Notes: generated from the sequence alone by a model not told the origin. Shown: positions 9,880-23,200, counted from the stretch's first letter. The stretch: 64,000 nucleotides of DNA from Volvox africanus (GCA_030268105.1 BSDZ01000028.1:1078001-1142000), one strand, 5' to 3'. Numbers and translations: made by a program.

Positions 9880-12800
9880 CTAATTTTGGGGGCGCACCGC
9901 CACCGTGACCTGCTGTGCTTCGTGGACTGGTCGAACACACAGCCACGTGCCATTGTTGATGGGCACCATCCATGCACCGCTCTCCGCCAGCTGTTGAACG
10001 CAGGCGGTGTAGGGTCGTGGCACCTGGAGCTTGAAGAGCTCCCCCAGCTGTACGGAAGCCGTGACGTTGGCATTGTAAGACGCTAAGGAGTAGTGTGCGA
10101 TGTGGCGCTCCTTCCATTTTAGAAAGTGCTTGGGGCGAAGCAAACTGAAGATGTGGTCTCGGAGCTCGTCGTTCGATACTAGCAGGCCATTGTGCTTAGC
10201 CCGCACACACGCGTAAAGCCAGAACCTGCAACGGTTGGTTTGAAGAAAATGTGATGTTTCCACAGCGGCCTCCAGAACAAAAGGCCCAGACATACGCTCC
10301 AGAACCACACCTTCACTCGGTTCCATCGACAACCGTTAACCGCTCACCAGTCGTCATTGGCGCCAGGTGGTGTGGCGTAGAAGCTCTTGTTGCGGCGCAA
10401 GAGCCCTAGGAACTCAGACACCCTGGGGGCCTGAGCCGCTTCGTCCAAGATGCGCTTGCGGTGCGCCATCTGCATCAGCCGATCGCGGGGAGCGGAGTCA
10501 GGACAGTCGACAGGGTGTCACGACGGAGTAATGAAAATTGTACATAGTATGTGCTGTACCGTTACTTCCCCCCCCCAGCGCCAATTTGTAGTGATGTGCC
10601 CTGGTAAGAAGGGTTATGCATAATCTCAAAGAACTGAAAGAACTGCCCTGCTGGCCCTGCTATGCCGTGATCAATGCTATGAATCATTCTATGTCGTGAC
10701 AAGGGACCGTGATTCGGTGTAAGACGTCAGTGGGGAGGCGTGACAGACCGGGACAGAGACTGGGACCGGGACCGGGATAGGGGCAGGGACAGCGACAGGG
10801 AGAGGCTGGATGTGCATATGTGTACGTGTTCCCTGCGCGTTGTGTATTGGATTGGACGATGCATGGGTTAAAAGGCGCTTTTGCCAAGGCCCACTGCTCT
10901 CAGTACCACGGCAAGCCTTTCCTCTCTCCCAGCCGAGCAAACTTAAAGATACTCCAGCCCGCCCCAGCTCACCCCTTCGCCCTTTCGGTTTAACTCACCA
11001 CCAGGATCTTTTTCTCTGGGAACCGCTGCCGCAGCAATTCGTACATGTGATGCACCTGCCGCCAGTTAAAGCCGCCACCTTCATAGTTCTGGGCGTAGAA
11101 CGCCACGTTGGCGGCATCGACCAGAATGTCATAAGGCCCATTTCGTTCATACCACTGGACGTATGCGTCGAAGTCAGCGGCGCGGTGCCCCATGTTACTG
11201 CGTGCTAGCTGTGCAATCGCTGTCGCGAACGCCTCCCTGATTGTATTGTATATCGGGTTTTAGATGTTGGCAGTAGCAGTAGCAATTTTGCAATAGCGGC
11301 GCAAGAAACGTCAAACCTAAAACTTCTTTATTATTTCGATCACACAAGTTCAACAAGAATAACCATTTCGGGACGCTTGAGAGCAGCTAAGGAGGACGCT
11401 TGACAGGACAGTAAAGAAGCGATAAAGAACGAAAAGCAGAAGATACTGATAGCTTTTGGGAAAAAGCTGCTTCGACCACCGAAAAAACGAGTATGAAATG
11501 CAACTATGGTATGTGTGTAGGATAGGGGGGTACATCACCCGTGGCCACTAACCTGGCAGTCCCTACCTTCCCCGGTGTTTCGGGGCACCCTCATCCAGTC
11601 TCCCATGCCGACTTCTCCGAAATCAGTGGTTTTCCCAGGTTCAGCACCCACCACCAGCATCCAGCGGAATCTGCCGAATCAACTAAGGCGTCAACTCCGC
11701 TACTGGTCAGCTCGCAGGTCACAACTATGGTATGTTTTCATCCGCGGAGAGTACGTACTTATGCCGCCAACCCTCCGAACACATAACGCCACATAACGTA
11801 GATTTGGCCTCTCCCCCCCCCGCCCTTTACCCCTTCCACTTTTACGCCTCTTGCGCTTATACTCATCAGGCTGACTATCGGCCTCATACCTAATAAAACA
11901 AACTCTTAGAGCTGTACTCAACGACTCACCAATCCTTATCCTCCAGGTCAACGACTTTGACCGACCCGTTGGCCACCTTACACCATCCCGCTTCCGTAAC
12001 CGCCGCATCACGCACCACCTCCCACTGCCAGCTTCCCACTGGGGCGCCTGCGGGAGCCTCAGCGGCATCGCCGGCACCGGCGGGACGCTGGACGACGCCC
12101 GGGCAGCCGCCTTGATCTACAGGTACGAAGGCCTGCTGCGCTGCCGGGTTGCCTTTGAAGAAGGTGGCTATGTAGTCCGCAGTTGATGGCGCAAGCTCGT
12201 TGAGGTCAGTCTGCATGCGCATCAACACAGCTACCACGGGATGGAGATTGTTTGTTGAACAGGTGCGTTGTGTTCGTTGAAAGATGGATGCATGGATGCG
12301 ACCCGACACTGCTGGTTATGTTGGGCACTAAAGAAGGGGCACCATCAACTAGACCCCAGAACGAGATACGGGAGAGGGGAGAGGGGGTCAGGCGGGAAAG
12401 GGGGGGGGGAGGGGAGAGGGGCAGGCGAATGAAACAAATCCTGGTGCTGGTACGGAGGGGAGAGGAGAAGGCGAACACACGAGACCTGATGTATTGCAGC
12501 GGTGATGGTTGGATGATCGCAGCTGGCCTCGTGCAAAGCAGGAAAGGCGCAAAAGTGTAATGTGAACTAGGTAGCCGCCAAGGCCGTGAATAAAGGTATT
12601 AAAAGCCGAGCCCGAGAAAAAAGGTATTAAAAGCCGTAATGGAGGGTACAATGGGAGGGTCTTGCTGCTGCTGGCGGAGAAAGGGGGAGTTACCGGTGTC
12701 CTTGAAAGGTGTGGGAGGAAACCCAAATTGGAGAGATGGACACGAGAGCATATTTGACATGTCTCAAAATGCCCAGGACAGCCACTCCCTCCTTCCGCGC

Positions 12801-15800
12801 TCCCCGGCCCCCTACCTCGAAGTTGCGCGTAGCTGCCTGCCGCAGCGATAGCCTCCAAGAGCCGAGCGAACTCGTATTCCGTGTTGTCCAGGTTGTGCGA
12901 GGCGATCATCGTGTCGATCTCGTGGACCTTACTGACGTCGGACCGCAGGCAGTAGCCCACCTACCACGTAGACAGGAAGAGATGGTGGAAGGTGTGCGTG
13001 TGTGTGTGTGTCTTTGTGTGTGTCTTTGTGTGTGTCTTTGTGTGTGTCTTTGTGTGTCTGTGTGTGTCTGTGTACGTCTGTGTGCAGACATGAGGGGCCT
13101 GGCCTCAAGCTGCTCTCCCTAGACTACCAAGGGGCTAATGGACGGGGGCGGGTAACATGAAAAAGGTGCTATGGGCGGGTAAGACGAAAATTCCAATACA
13201 GAGTTTCGAAGAGCGGACGAAAGCGAGGCCAGCATGCCTCGCCTCCTCCTACCCTACACCCGAACTCCTTCCATAAATCCCTTCCCAAAACGCAACGCAT
13301 CCCGCTTCTCATGTGCTTCATAAACACCGAGGTAACGTGTCAGCACCCGCCTGATTGGCAGACCCAGTCACTAAGACTCTATGCTGCTACTCTCGTCACC
13401 CATCCCCTCTCACCTGCGCCGGGTGGAACAACCGGAGCTGCACTGGCTTGCCTTTCTTGACACATTCTTTAACCTGATAAGAATTACCCCGGCAGAACAC
13501 AGACATCACGTGTGTCAGTCACCTGGGGGAAATACACGATAGGGGCTCAGGTTTTATGGTGAAGTCGGCACGTTGATGATGTCCACATTTCCCTGCCTGC
13601 CGCAGCCGTTGCCAAAACGACAATTCGCATGCTTTGCGGAAGACGTGCGGGACCACGAGGGAGTGAAGGAATACGAGGACCTAGAATTACGGCGTCCAGA
13701 AATTGAGCCGGAGCCCTGGCCCAGATCGTGGTGGCCAGCAGGTCATTCCTGTGCCCCTTCCGAGGCGGAGGGGGCCGGCGTCTGGCAGAATGATATCCTC
13801 CCTTCCCTGATGTCCCTATGGTGTTAGATGGATCTTTAGCTGCACTGAACGCATGGAGGTAGATAAAGAATCAGTGACGAGATACACCCTGGCCACAACA
13901 ACACCGTATCATTCCTACCCCTTCCCCATCTCATCCAATGAGCAGCTGCTTTTCGCCTCTCGAAAGCGGAATCAAGGATCATCCCGTGCACCCACCCATC
14001 GCAGCGCTCCATTGGGGTCACCCTGCAGCGCCTCCCGTCGAGCCAGTGCCAGGTAAGTCCCCTGGTCCGGCTGCAGGCCAGCTTTTCCCATGTGCGACCA
14101 GAGCTCGTCCACTGCCGCCACCAGCTCCTCCCGGGTGGGTGGCGGGCCCTCGGGCTCGGGCACTTCTGGCACGCCTGACTTCCCTGAAGTGAAGTGAGGT
14201 GAGGTGAGGTGAGGTGAGGGGTGCGTAGATGTGTTCTGAACGGCAGAGACTTGTGACCCCAAGTGGAGTGGAACAAGTGAGCAAAGTGAGGCTCCGGAAG
14301 GGCTTAAGCGTTCATACGTGTGCAAGGCCACGTGGGTGCCAAGTGTTAACCTTTTTCTGTATGTGTGCTTGTCGCCCTATCGTGTTCGACATTATTATAA
14401 TTATAATTATAATTATAATATAATATAATATAATATAATATAATATAATATAATATAATATAATATAATATAATATAATATAATATAATATAATATAATA
14501 TAATATAATATAATATAATATAATATAATATAATATAATATAATATAATATAATATAATATAATATAATATAATATAATATAATATAATATAATATAATA
14601 TAATATAATATAATATAATATAATTACTTTTATTATGATGATGGTTACGCCGGCCTTAGGCTGGCGTTTGTTACAGGGAATCCCGGGGCTTAATAATACA
14701 CGATTGGGCATGTGTACCCTATCGTTGGGGTCGCTAGGGTTTATTGGGTTGTTTGATTTCGCATCTTCTCTTGCTCTCTGCAGCCCTATCCAGATGGGAC
14801 CACCTAATGGCCTTGAGGTAGATCCCAAGCCACCTCGCCCCCCTTAGGAACCATGCTTGCCGCTTCCCGCTTCCCGGGCGGAGCATTCAACCACTGATGA
14901 GTCCATGCCAGTAAGGGCGGACAGGGAGACGACTGAAGAGCTGTGCTGTCTCTACTGCTCACACTCCCACTGGGTTTCCCTGCATGACCACCCCGGTTCT
15001 CGTTAGGAAACAAGACGTTGGAAGTCCGGATGGAACTTGCAAACATGGCCCTCTAATTCTCAGGGCCATCTTAGGATACCAATTTACATATTGTGAAACT
15101 ACCATAAGCGCCAGGCTACCCTGCCATTTGTGTCCTCATACGCGCGCGTGATGTCCTTAGGGTTTTGTGCTTACATGCCCACGGGACAAGTACCTTGTTG
15201 CACAAACAGCGGGACCCATCGCACCAAAGTGCTGCAGCCCGCTGATCCTGCTCGTACCCGTTCCTGGTATGCAGCGCAGTTTTTTTTTGTATGCAGCGCC
15301 CTGCATCTTGGCCCACTCCTCCCGTTCATGTGCCCATCCAGAGTTTCCCCGAACAACAAATCTCAACAAGCAATCAAATTTACATACCGGGACGATGTTT
15401 ATTTTGCTGCTGTGTCCCCGGTCGCTGCTGCCGCTGGCCCTCTTCCCCGCCGGCCTCAGCATCGCCCGAGCTGGTCTCCATCCCTGTGGCTTCGGCTGCA
15501 GCCGCGGCAGCGACTTCTGCCGCGGTCAGAAGCGGTAGTCCACGGGCGTAGCGCTCCCATTGCTCCGCCCCGCATGCCAGGTACATGAGCGAGTTGAGCA
15601 GGCTAGTGTCCATCTTTACGTCTTCCTCCATAACCTCTCGAAACAGATTCATGGCGAACTGATAATGGGGAATGTACATCAGCGACAAACACAGCAACAG
15701 CAGCTTGTCGGCGCTTTGACTAAGATGTCTTATGTTTTCTGACATCTCAGTCGTGCCAGTAGACAGCACACAACTCCTTAACAGCATGCATGCATCAGAT

Positions 15801-16372
15801 GACACAGCATAAGCGAAGCAGGTAGAAGGCTTAGAATTGTAAGAAGACAGCAGCAGGGGATGGAGCAACAGGAAGGCATGATACTTACTACTCAATATTA
15901 AATATCCGTCGACGCGAAAAGGCTCTTTACTCACCCACCTTAAGATTGTTCCGCTTGACAGAGTGCCTCAACATTGGAATCTACGAATGTGGCGGCCATG
16001 GGGATTAGTTCAATTCCGCCGCTGAACGAGGTGGTGGAAATCTATGCGAAAACCCCGGCGTAACTCGGCTGGGGATAACGCACCCGCATGTCGAGCTTCT
16101 TCCTCCGACCAGCATCCTTTCTATTATGCTGATCGGCGGGTGCTCCATTCTTCTGCATTTTTGCACCAACACCGCTACCAGCAGCCCGATTGGTAGCCAG
16201 ACCGTCATCTGTGAGCAATCCAGTTCCAAACACCATGTGCGCCAAATTCATTTAAATATTCTTAGTGTTATCGTAACTACATTGCTTACGAACGCCAGAG
16301 GGCTCTCCACAAACCTGTGCGCTGCCGCTTTGCTGCAGGTGCGATCTGGCTCTCCTCTACCCCCTTCTCCAT
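9880..16372 (-). CDS. PRORP: Protein-only RNase P (PRORP), tRNA 5'-end processing endonuclease
   Basis: In transcript order, exons 15719-15388, 14183-13996, 13473-13414, 12960-12816, 12230-11930, 11236-10999, 10469-10348 and 10225-9880 join in phase through seven GT-AG introns into about 575 residues. Upstream is a PPR-like region (SLMYIPHYQFAMNLFREVME; ELWSHMGKAGLQPDQGTYL; LEAIAAAGSYAQLRAVLMRM) that in PRORP binds the pre-tRNA elbow. Next comes the NYN metallonuclease domain. DILVDAANVAFYAQN carries the first catalytic aspartate, YATPPGANDDW the aspartate pair and SNDELRDH the fourth, followed by FLKWKERH. The last exon ends NGTWLCVRP and then TAA at 9880. PRORP removes 5' leaders from tRNAs in organelles and/or the nucleus. 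The first exons are uncertain: an ATG at 16372 opens MEKGVEESQIAPAAKRQRT, whose KRQR could be a nuclear signal, but its link to 15719 is not proven. Confidence 0.93.
12990..13085. repeat. GT-rich microsatellite, (TGTGTGTCTT)n-like
   Basis: TGTGTGTCTT-type units repeat within the PRORP intron 12961-13413. Copies drift to TGTGTGTCTG at the right end. Confidence 0.8.
14184..14220. repeat. (GTGAG)n run that forms the splice-acceptor tract
   Basis: Five to six GTGAG/GTGAA units directly abut the PRORP acceptor at 14184. On the minus strand they read as CTCAC repeats, so the microsatellite itself supplies the pyrimidine-rich tract of the 3' splice site. Confidence 0.7.
14391..14624. repeat. (ATAAT)n pentanucleotide satellite
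   Basis: About 42 nearly pure ATAAT units, preceded by a few TTATAA units, in the PRORP intron between the exons at 15388 and 14183. The same unit in the same orientation recurs at 53051-53501. Long translated frames through it are artefacts. Confidence 0.95.
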
Positions 16373-17000
16373 GTTGAATTCGTAGTTTAAATTGCAAACA
16401 ACAGGGAGCCTTTGGTGATTAAATGCTGCAACGCTGGCTGGCGGCGAGGAAGGTACGCTACCTAAAATTCGTTCCGCAATCCGACCCCGTATCCCTGCAA
16501 AAAAAACTTTAAATGTTTGCTGTTGCGCAATTGATAAGTGCACAACGGCAGTGGCCCGCCGGCTCAGGAGCATCGACACGAGTGGTCTGGTCACTTTTAG
16601 GCTGCAGCAAATGCCTATTAACAGTAGATCTTTAAAACAATTCGAATTGCCTTCTGGGGCCATACGGTACTGCAATTCAGTTGCAGGCCATCCACATGTG
16701 GGCCGTACGGCGGAGAATTCCGTACAGTTTCGCGGCTGGTCCATTGATTGTTGGTCACCCTTGAATACCGCATTCTAATCCTTTTTAACGTGATTACCTG
16801 ATTCAGTACTGCATTGTTGCACGCACCATATGCAAGGGGCTTCATATGTTCTCGGATAGGTGGGGAAAACAGATTTTCTTCATCTGTGCAGCTGTACCAT
16901 TCATGGTTAGTGATCCCGCTGACTGGTATCCACTCCTGGTGTGGACATCATCTACTGCATTGGCAGCTATTGGGACCCTAGACCGTGAGCTTCAATACAT
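16373..17000. other. Upstream of PRORP, nothing else recognised
   Basis: About 630 bp beyond the candidate PRORP start. It presumably contains the PRORP promoter; no element or gene can be supported. Confidence 0.35.
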
Positions 17001-17091
17001 GTGACTCCCGCCTTTCCTTACTTTCCCCTTCCACGCTCTTTCCCCAACTTTCCCGCGTTTCCTTACTTTCCCCTTCCACGCTCTTTCCCCA

Positions 17092-17345
17092 ACTACCCTA
17101 CCCCCCTTACCCCCCTTACCCCCCTTACCCTACTTACCCCCCTTACCCTACTTACCCCCCTTACCCTACTTACCCCCCTTACCCTACTTACCCTTACCCC
17201 CCTTACCCTACTTACCCCCCTTACCCTACTTACCCTTACCCCCCTTACCCCCCTTACCCTTCTTACCCCCCTTACCCTACTTACCCTACTTACCCTACTT
17301 ACCCTACTTACCCCCACGCACTTTCCCCTACTTACCCCCACGCAC
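17092..17345. repeat. Minisatellite of CCCCCTTACC / CTACTTACC units
   Basis: Alternating CCCCCTTA and CCCTACTTA units form a highly strand-asymmetric C/T-rich array. A duplicated CCTTACTTTCCCCTTCCACG segment lies just upstream (17014-17090). The array is open in more than one frame only because it lacks stop codons. Confidence 0.9.
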
Positions 17346-20222
17346 TTTCCCCTACCACGCTCAGCTGGATAAGATTGGGTCAGGAATAGTTGCAGGTTTT
17401 GGGGCCGGGGCTCATGTACTTCGCGCCGTACCTGGTCCCTGCCATTCAGCACTCCTAGTTGAACGGGAGGGCCGCATGGTGCTTCGTCGTGGTGGTCTTC
17501 CTCCAATACCACCTCAGGGCCTGAATGACCGTGATGTTTGGATGATCCCCTTGCGTACTGCCACGAGTGGTGATTTGGCGGAGTGCAGCTGCCCACTGGT
17601 CAGCGTCTCGGGCTTTCCTCGCTCTGCGTTTTCTGTACATCATAGATTTCCAGCGGTTTATGTGAAGCTGTGATGTGCCTTCTAACCTTCCCAGGTCCTT
17701 CCTTTTACTGAGATCGTCTTAGCGCTTCGTTGGCAGGCCTTCCGTACCTCCGGGGGAACCTTTTGAAGTAGGATCGGCAGTCCATCTAGCAGGGGTGACT
17801 AGCGATGTAAGAGCTAGTTACCCTTTAACAGTATGACATCCTAATCCATTATACCACGATGAGTGGGGTTGCCTTCCCGACAGAATTTGTCTTTGGCTGT
17901 GGAGTGCCGTTATCACACCGAATACGGCTTGACACCAGGATAGATTTAATATGTACAATGGTATATGGCAGGCAGGCGAACCTCAAGATGGGAAAGGATA
18001 GGCCGTAAACTGGTGCGTCCCACGTCCGCGTCCCCTACTCGGGTCTACCGCCTTAAGTTGCAGAAGGGTGCAGTACAAGTAATCAGTCCTACGGGCTTTA
18101 TTGCACGATACATCCCTGCCATGCGGATTCTAGCTAAGGGACCGGTTTCTGCATGCAATGAATATCCGAAAAGATATTGCCCGCGCGGGTCAGTTACCAG
18201 CTTTGGTGCCCAGGGGATTGAAGTGACACAATACTAAGATCTTGTACATGACAAGGGTATGACCTTGATTTCGTGTACTGTACAGCACATTGTCTGCCCG
18301 CGCAAGGGAAACTGGACAGAGTGATCGGCTGTGCCGTACTGGCAGTCGCCAGCGAGATATTTTGCCATTGAAAAAGAAGACTTTGCTGCAGAAAATGAGC
18401 AAAGACTCCACAGCGCACAAAAGTTCAATCTCCCTTCCTGTGACAAAACCTGCCATCTGACAGTTGACTGCTGCAAATAGTAATAAGCCTGCATTAAAAC
18501 ATACTTCGTGCAAAATAATCAGTCTGATATTCATCATAGCCGACGCCGTGTGCCTGGACATATTCCTCCAAACCGCACGCGATGTCAAATTTCTTATCAT
18601 CACTGCTTCCACAAGGCAGTAAACAAACCACAAACCACCAGATTTTGATCACATGAACAGCGTCTCTGCAAATGAAGCACGCCCAAACACGTCACCTTAT
18701 TGCCGGTCACAAAATCCCGCATCCACTACAGCTAGCCATCCGGCCAGACCCCACATTAGCAGCTACTTGAACTCGTTCTCCCAGAACCCACTTCGGCAAG
18801 TCCACCACACGCTGTTCCAACTGCCCACCGCTACCCTGTTTCATGTACCCCGACACAGCCCGCATGTAGGGCACACACCCACCGCTAGCGGATGGATGAC
18901 CTTTCACGGTCTTCGCACGCCGTCAAGAAGACCGTTCCACAAGATTACCTGCTACGATAGCGCGAGAGCCCCTCTCTTCACTTCGATCACAGAACCAGCT
19001 GCCATCATCCACCAGACATCCCTATGGCTGTCCATTGCCCCCATGGAACCAGCTCCACCATTAGGACTGCTTGTCCGAAAGCTCAAAACGATAATTTGGT
19101 GCTCAAGTACAAGCCAGAGCGATGCCCCCCAAGCATTTATGAGTGCAAGTGTGCGCGCGTACATGAACCGCAGATGGTCCCTGCCAAGATTATGGCTCAG
19201 GGAGGAGCTTAGCAGGTGAGAAAGCGCACCCTGGGGTCCCGTCTGGGCCTACCCCTTTTTAACGTCAGCAAGGTATTGAGGCACGGGCCCCCAAGCCAGT
19301 CACACGGAGGAGGCCGTGAAGACTCTTGCAATACACCCTAAGGGTTTGGATACTGCTACTGCTTGGGGCAACAAGTCCAGCCGGGTACGATACCCACCTG
19401 CTGGATCCTGCATGCCTAATCGAGGAAGAAAGGGTGCTTAGCCAGTTCCAAGCACACCGCTTTTTGATAGATGTCTAACAGCTTAAAGAAAAGCTGACGT
19501 CATGGGACCACAGAGAACAATGGCAGCATACGTTCGGGAACTCACAAGGAGCAGAATGCGCCTGTTGATGATGGACACGATGACACGATGATGACCGTTG
19601 TACGTGATGATACTTGCGTTGAGGGCTGCACTACCAACGTCGCCTAACACAGCAGCAACGATAACCATCCTGACGCACAAACGCGACCATCAAACAATCT
19701 TGAACACCAGGCATGGAAAGCACAGGCCGACTGATGGGACGGTGCTGGCACGAAGCCTGTTAAACAGACGATGGGCCCAGCACCGAGACACGTCCGTCAG
19801 CACGCGCAGCCGCATAGACTATACTACGACCTCCGAATAGTGCTGGCAACCTGTTCATGATCGTGATCACACAATGTGATGTAGCCTGTGCGATAGCTTA
19901 AAATATGACAGGATGTGGCTGGTGGCCGGCTGATGACCTTCCAACGCCACAGGCGATGGCCCGTACAGCACCCCTCTAGATATCCCTGGACACACGGCCA
20001 CTTTTTGATAATGTTCAAGCCACGAAAGCTTAAAACGATGCACATCCCGAATTCTTTACCGTACGGTAGACGGGCGCTTCTTAATAATCATCCGCTCTTG
20101 TTCTCGATCGAACAACCCAAGCACGCGGGACTTGATTCCTTGCTCCGCGGCCTGCTTCGCCTCCTCGTCCACAAAACTTATTACACTTATCCTTCCGCAA
20201 GCTCTTCATTTGAATTTCACAC
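17346..20222. other. Gene-poor region between PRORP and the MAPKK
   Basis: About 2.9 kb with no recognisable gene. Candidate frames exist at 17455-17643 (-), rich in Arg/Lys, 18190-18633 (-) and 18653-19219 (+), but none shows domain motifs. The stretch 19210-19480 is GC-rich and could be a repeat remnant; I see nothing decisive in it. The 20181-20185 TTACA (TGTAA on the minus strand) lies about 40 nt past the MAPKK stop and could be its poly(A) signal. Confidence 0.4.
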
Positions 20223-23200
20223 TCATTTTTGCACCGCTACCGCTACCGCGCCCGCTGTTGCTGCTAGCGCTGCCGTGCCATTTCCCGTGGTAAGCACTGG
20301 CTCCAGGACATCCTGTAATGAAGCATTCGGGTAGAGCTTGAGGAAGGGGTGCTGGGCCAGAGATGTGACGCTAGGACGTGCCTTGGCATCCTTCTGCAGG
20401 CACTGTCCAACGAAGTCCACCAACTCCGACGAGAATTGATCGGCCGGTAACGTGGGCGCGGGCTCGATGACGATGTACTCCAGCAGCTCCCAAAACCCCA
20501 GGTTAACGCCGCTTTCACCTGTGCATGTGAAAGTGAAGGACATGTGGTATAAATTGCTGATCATTGTAACTGGACATGGTAGGGACCGTGTTAGCGAAAG
20601 CGGACGGCACGAATGGTCAAAATCATGTGTGTGAGTGTGTGTTTCTGTGAGAGAGACACTGCCACTGCGTCTCTCAGGTTCAGTTAGCTGTCTGAGTAGG
20701 GGTTGTTAGGACGGGCTGTCCTTCTATCAGTCAATACTTTGTTATATGCCGCAGAGTCCCTTCACCTGGCGGCGGGTAGGGAAAGCGGCCGAGAGCGCAC
20801 TCCAGCAGTGTGAGGCCCAGACTCCACAGATCGCTGTCGAAGCTGTACGAGTCGCCCTTGATGCGCTCTGGACTCATGTACGTTACGGTGCCAACCCACG
20901 ACAGGCAATTGGATACTGACGACGCCAGCTGGCCCGAGACCCCGAAATCACTGATCTTGACTTCCCCTTTCCCGTTCAGCAGCAGGTTGGACGGTTTTAT
21001 GTCCCGATGAACCACCTGATGGTTCATGGGTGGATTGCGCGTTGCATAATGGGCACAATTTCAGAGTCAAGCATGGGCTAAGGTTATGAACGAAACATGA
21101 ACACATCAGCTGTCCCTCATTCCCAAGAATTGGCTTCTAACATCATTTGCCAACGATCAAATGATCGTTGGCAAAGGAATTACAGGAATAAATATTCCTG
21201 TAGAATTCCTTCCCGCACTTATAAAAATACCTTTAACTCCTTATGCAGGTAATGTAGTCCCGCCACAAGCTGTCGTGCAACGTGCGCGATGACAGGCTCC
21301 GGCAAGCCCGGGCCAGTCCAGTGTTCCTCTGATCCCCCGCTTAGAGCAGCTCCATTTCCCTTGGCACCTGTCTTCTGGCTGCCTTGGTGCTGCAACTTGT
21401 GCTGGTGCTGTTGGTATTGCTTCACGCGTGCCTGTGAGTTGTCAAAACGTTTGCAATACCGATGCATGATTCCCGCTTAGGAACTGACCCGCAGGCAGTC
21501 CAGCGGCTATCAAATGAACCTCTCACTGGATAAATGCACTGCCGGTATAGTGGGTACGGAAGGGGACACAGGATGGGCCAAGCACCGGGCCAGGCATGAC
21601 ATCGACTAGGCATCACTGTCGCAGCTACGGCGCGCGGAAATGACGAGACATCCATCTATCAGCATATACCCGCGAACTAGCATTTTCTTAGACACCTCGG
21701 TTGAAAATCATATAGCTCTGGAGCCTAACGAGGCTTGTTCTCGTCTTAGGCTATGCGAACGTATGGCGATGGTGGCAAGAGCATGCGACTCACAGCATGT
21801 GGCACCAGCGTCCAGGCAGCAGCAACGGGCAACACATCGCAAATGTCAATGACAGTCGCGCGACCGAGTGCAAACCCTTGCAGGCCTCTCGGTAAAAAAA
21901 TTCCAACGAAACCCACCTTCAGCAGATCTGCCAGGCTGCCCGCATCACAGTATTCCATGGCAATAGTGATGGCGCCATTGTCGAAAAACGCCGCGCTGTA
22001 CTTGACCACATTGCGGTGATCAGCGCCGTACAAAGTGCGCAGCTCCGTTGTGACCTTCGTGCCAAAGGGTAGGGAAACGTCGGATATGTTCAGGGGGAGG
22101 GGAATAAAACGAGAAGGCCGTCCAACCGGAGCGCGAGGGTTAGGCCAAGTAGGAGGCAGGGTGGGTGTGAGGGAGGATTCGGCGGGAAGAACTCAGGCAT
22201 CTCCACAGCACCGGTGTCAGGTCATAATTTTTACGTCCATGAAACGTTGCAGGCGGACGCACAGGACGACTGCATGCACGCCAAACGTTTCATTCATTTT
22301 CGGCCGCACTGTGCTAACGTTTCGTTAAATTTCTTTATACAAAACGCAAGGCATGCCGAGATATACGAGACGTTTGCGCCACGGCATTCAACACTAACAT
22401 CGACCGCAATTGCAATTATCAATCGTGCAGCAACACGTGCACGCCTGGCCCGTGCACGTGTGCCTATTAGACGCCACTAGACCTTCGTTGGTCGTTTGTC
22501 TTCTAAAACTAAGCTTGCCATTTCCCAAGCCGAAACCAATACTAAGGGCTTCTAACCCACAGCTACTAACGTCGCTCAACCACATCATTGTGGGAGCCCC
22601 GTCATTTGAGATGCCCGGGGCTCGCCTCCCGGAGCTATCCTCCCTAAGGAGACCTAGAAAATGGTGGCCCATGAGCTTGCAAGACACGTTAAATAGCCCA
22701 CGGACAGTTTACAGCGCAAAAGAATGAGTGTCAAGTGTCGTGGAAAGATACATAGTTAGCGTGTCGCTGAACTTTTTGTGTATATCGTCCTGCATTGCGG
22801 TGTACGCCCTTGTGCATGTAAAATACCTTTCCTTGCAGCCTCTGTGGGTCGCTTCATACCATCGAGCCATTTAGGTTGTTCACTCATTTGGGTTTCCTGT
22901 TCACGCGCACCTGCTTCCGTATGATGTCTGATGATACGTCAAACTGAATGACCTTGAGGACCATGAGCCGGCCATCGCGCTTGTTGCGAACCTTCTTTGC
23001 TACGCCACTGCTTCCTTGGCCAATCACACAGATCTCCTCGAAGTCGTCTGGAGTCAGCGGCTCCGACGCGACACTGCATCCGCCTCCACGAGTGCGAGGG
23101 CTGCTTGTTGTCGCCGCGGCGCCGCTTCCACTTGTGCTCGCTTCGCCAGGGCCCTATGCCCAAGTTTGTATGGAGAACGAGAGGCGCTTTGTGCTTCCGT

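Noticed and set aside
12388..12960. 190-codon minus frame across the end of a PRORP exon
   Set aside because: Only its first part (12960-12816) is coding PRORP. After the GTAGGG donor it is Pro/Ser-rich intron translation.
16985..17389. Frames of PPYPTYPPYPT or LTPLTLLTP repeats
   Set aside because: Minisatellite translation in two frames at once, with no conserved flanks.
18653..19219. 188-codon plus frame between PRORP and MAPKK
   Set aside because: Composition is unremarkable, there is no motif, no promoter or splice context, and the opposite strand is equally open in places. Not called as a gene.
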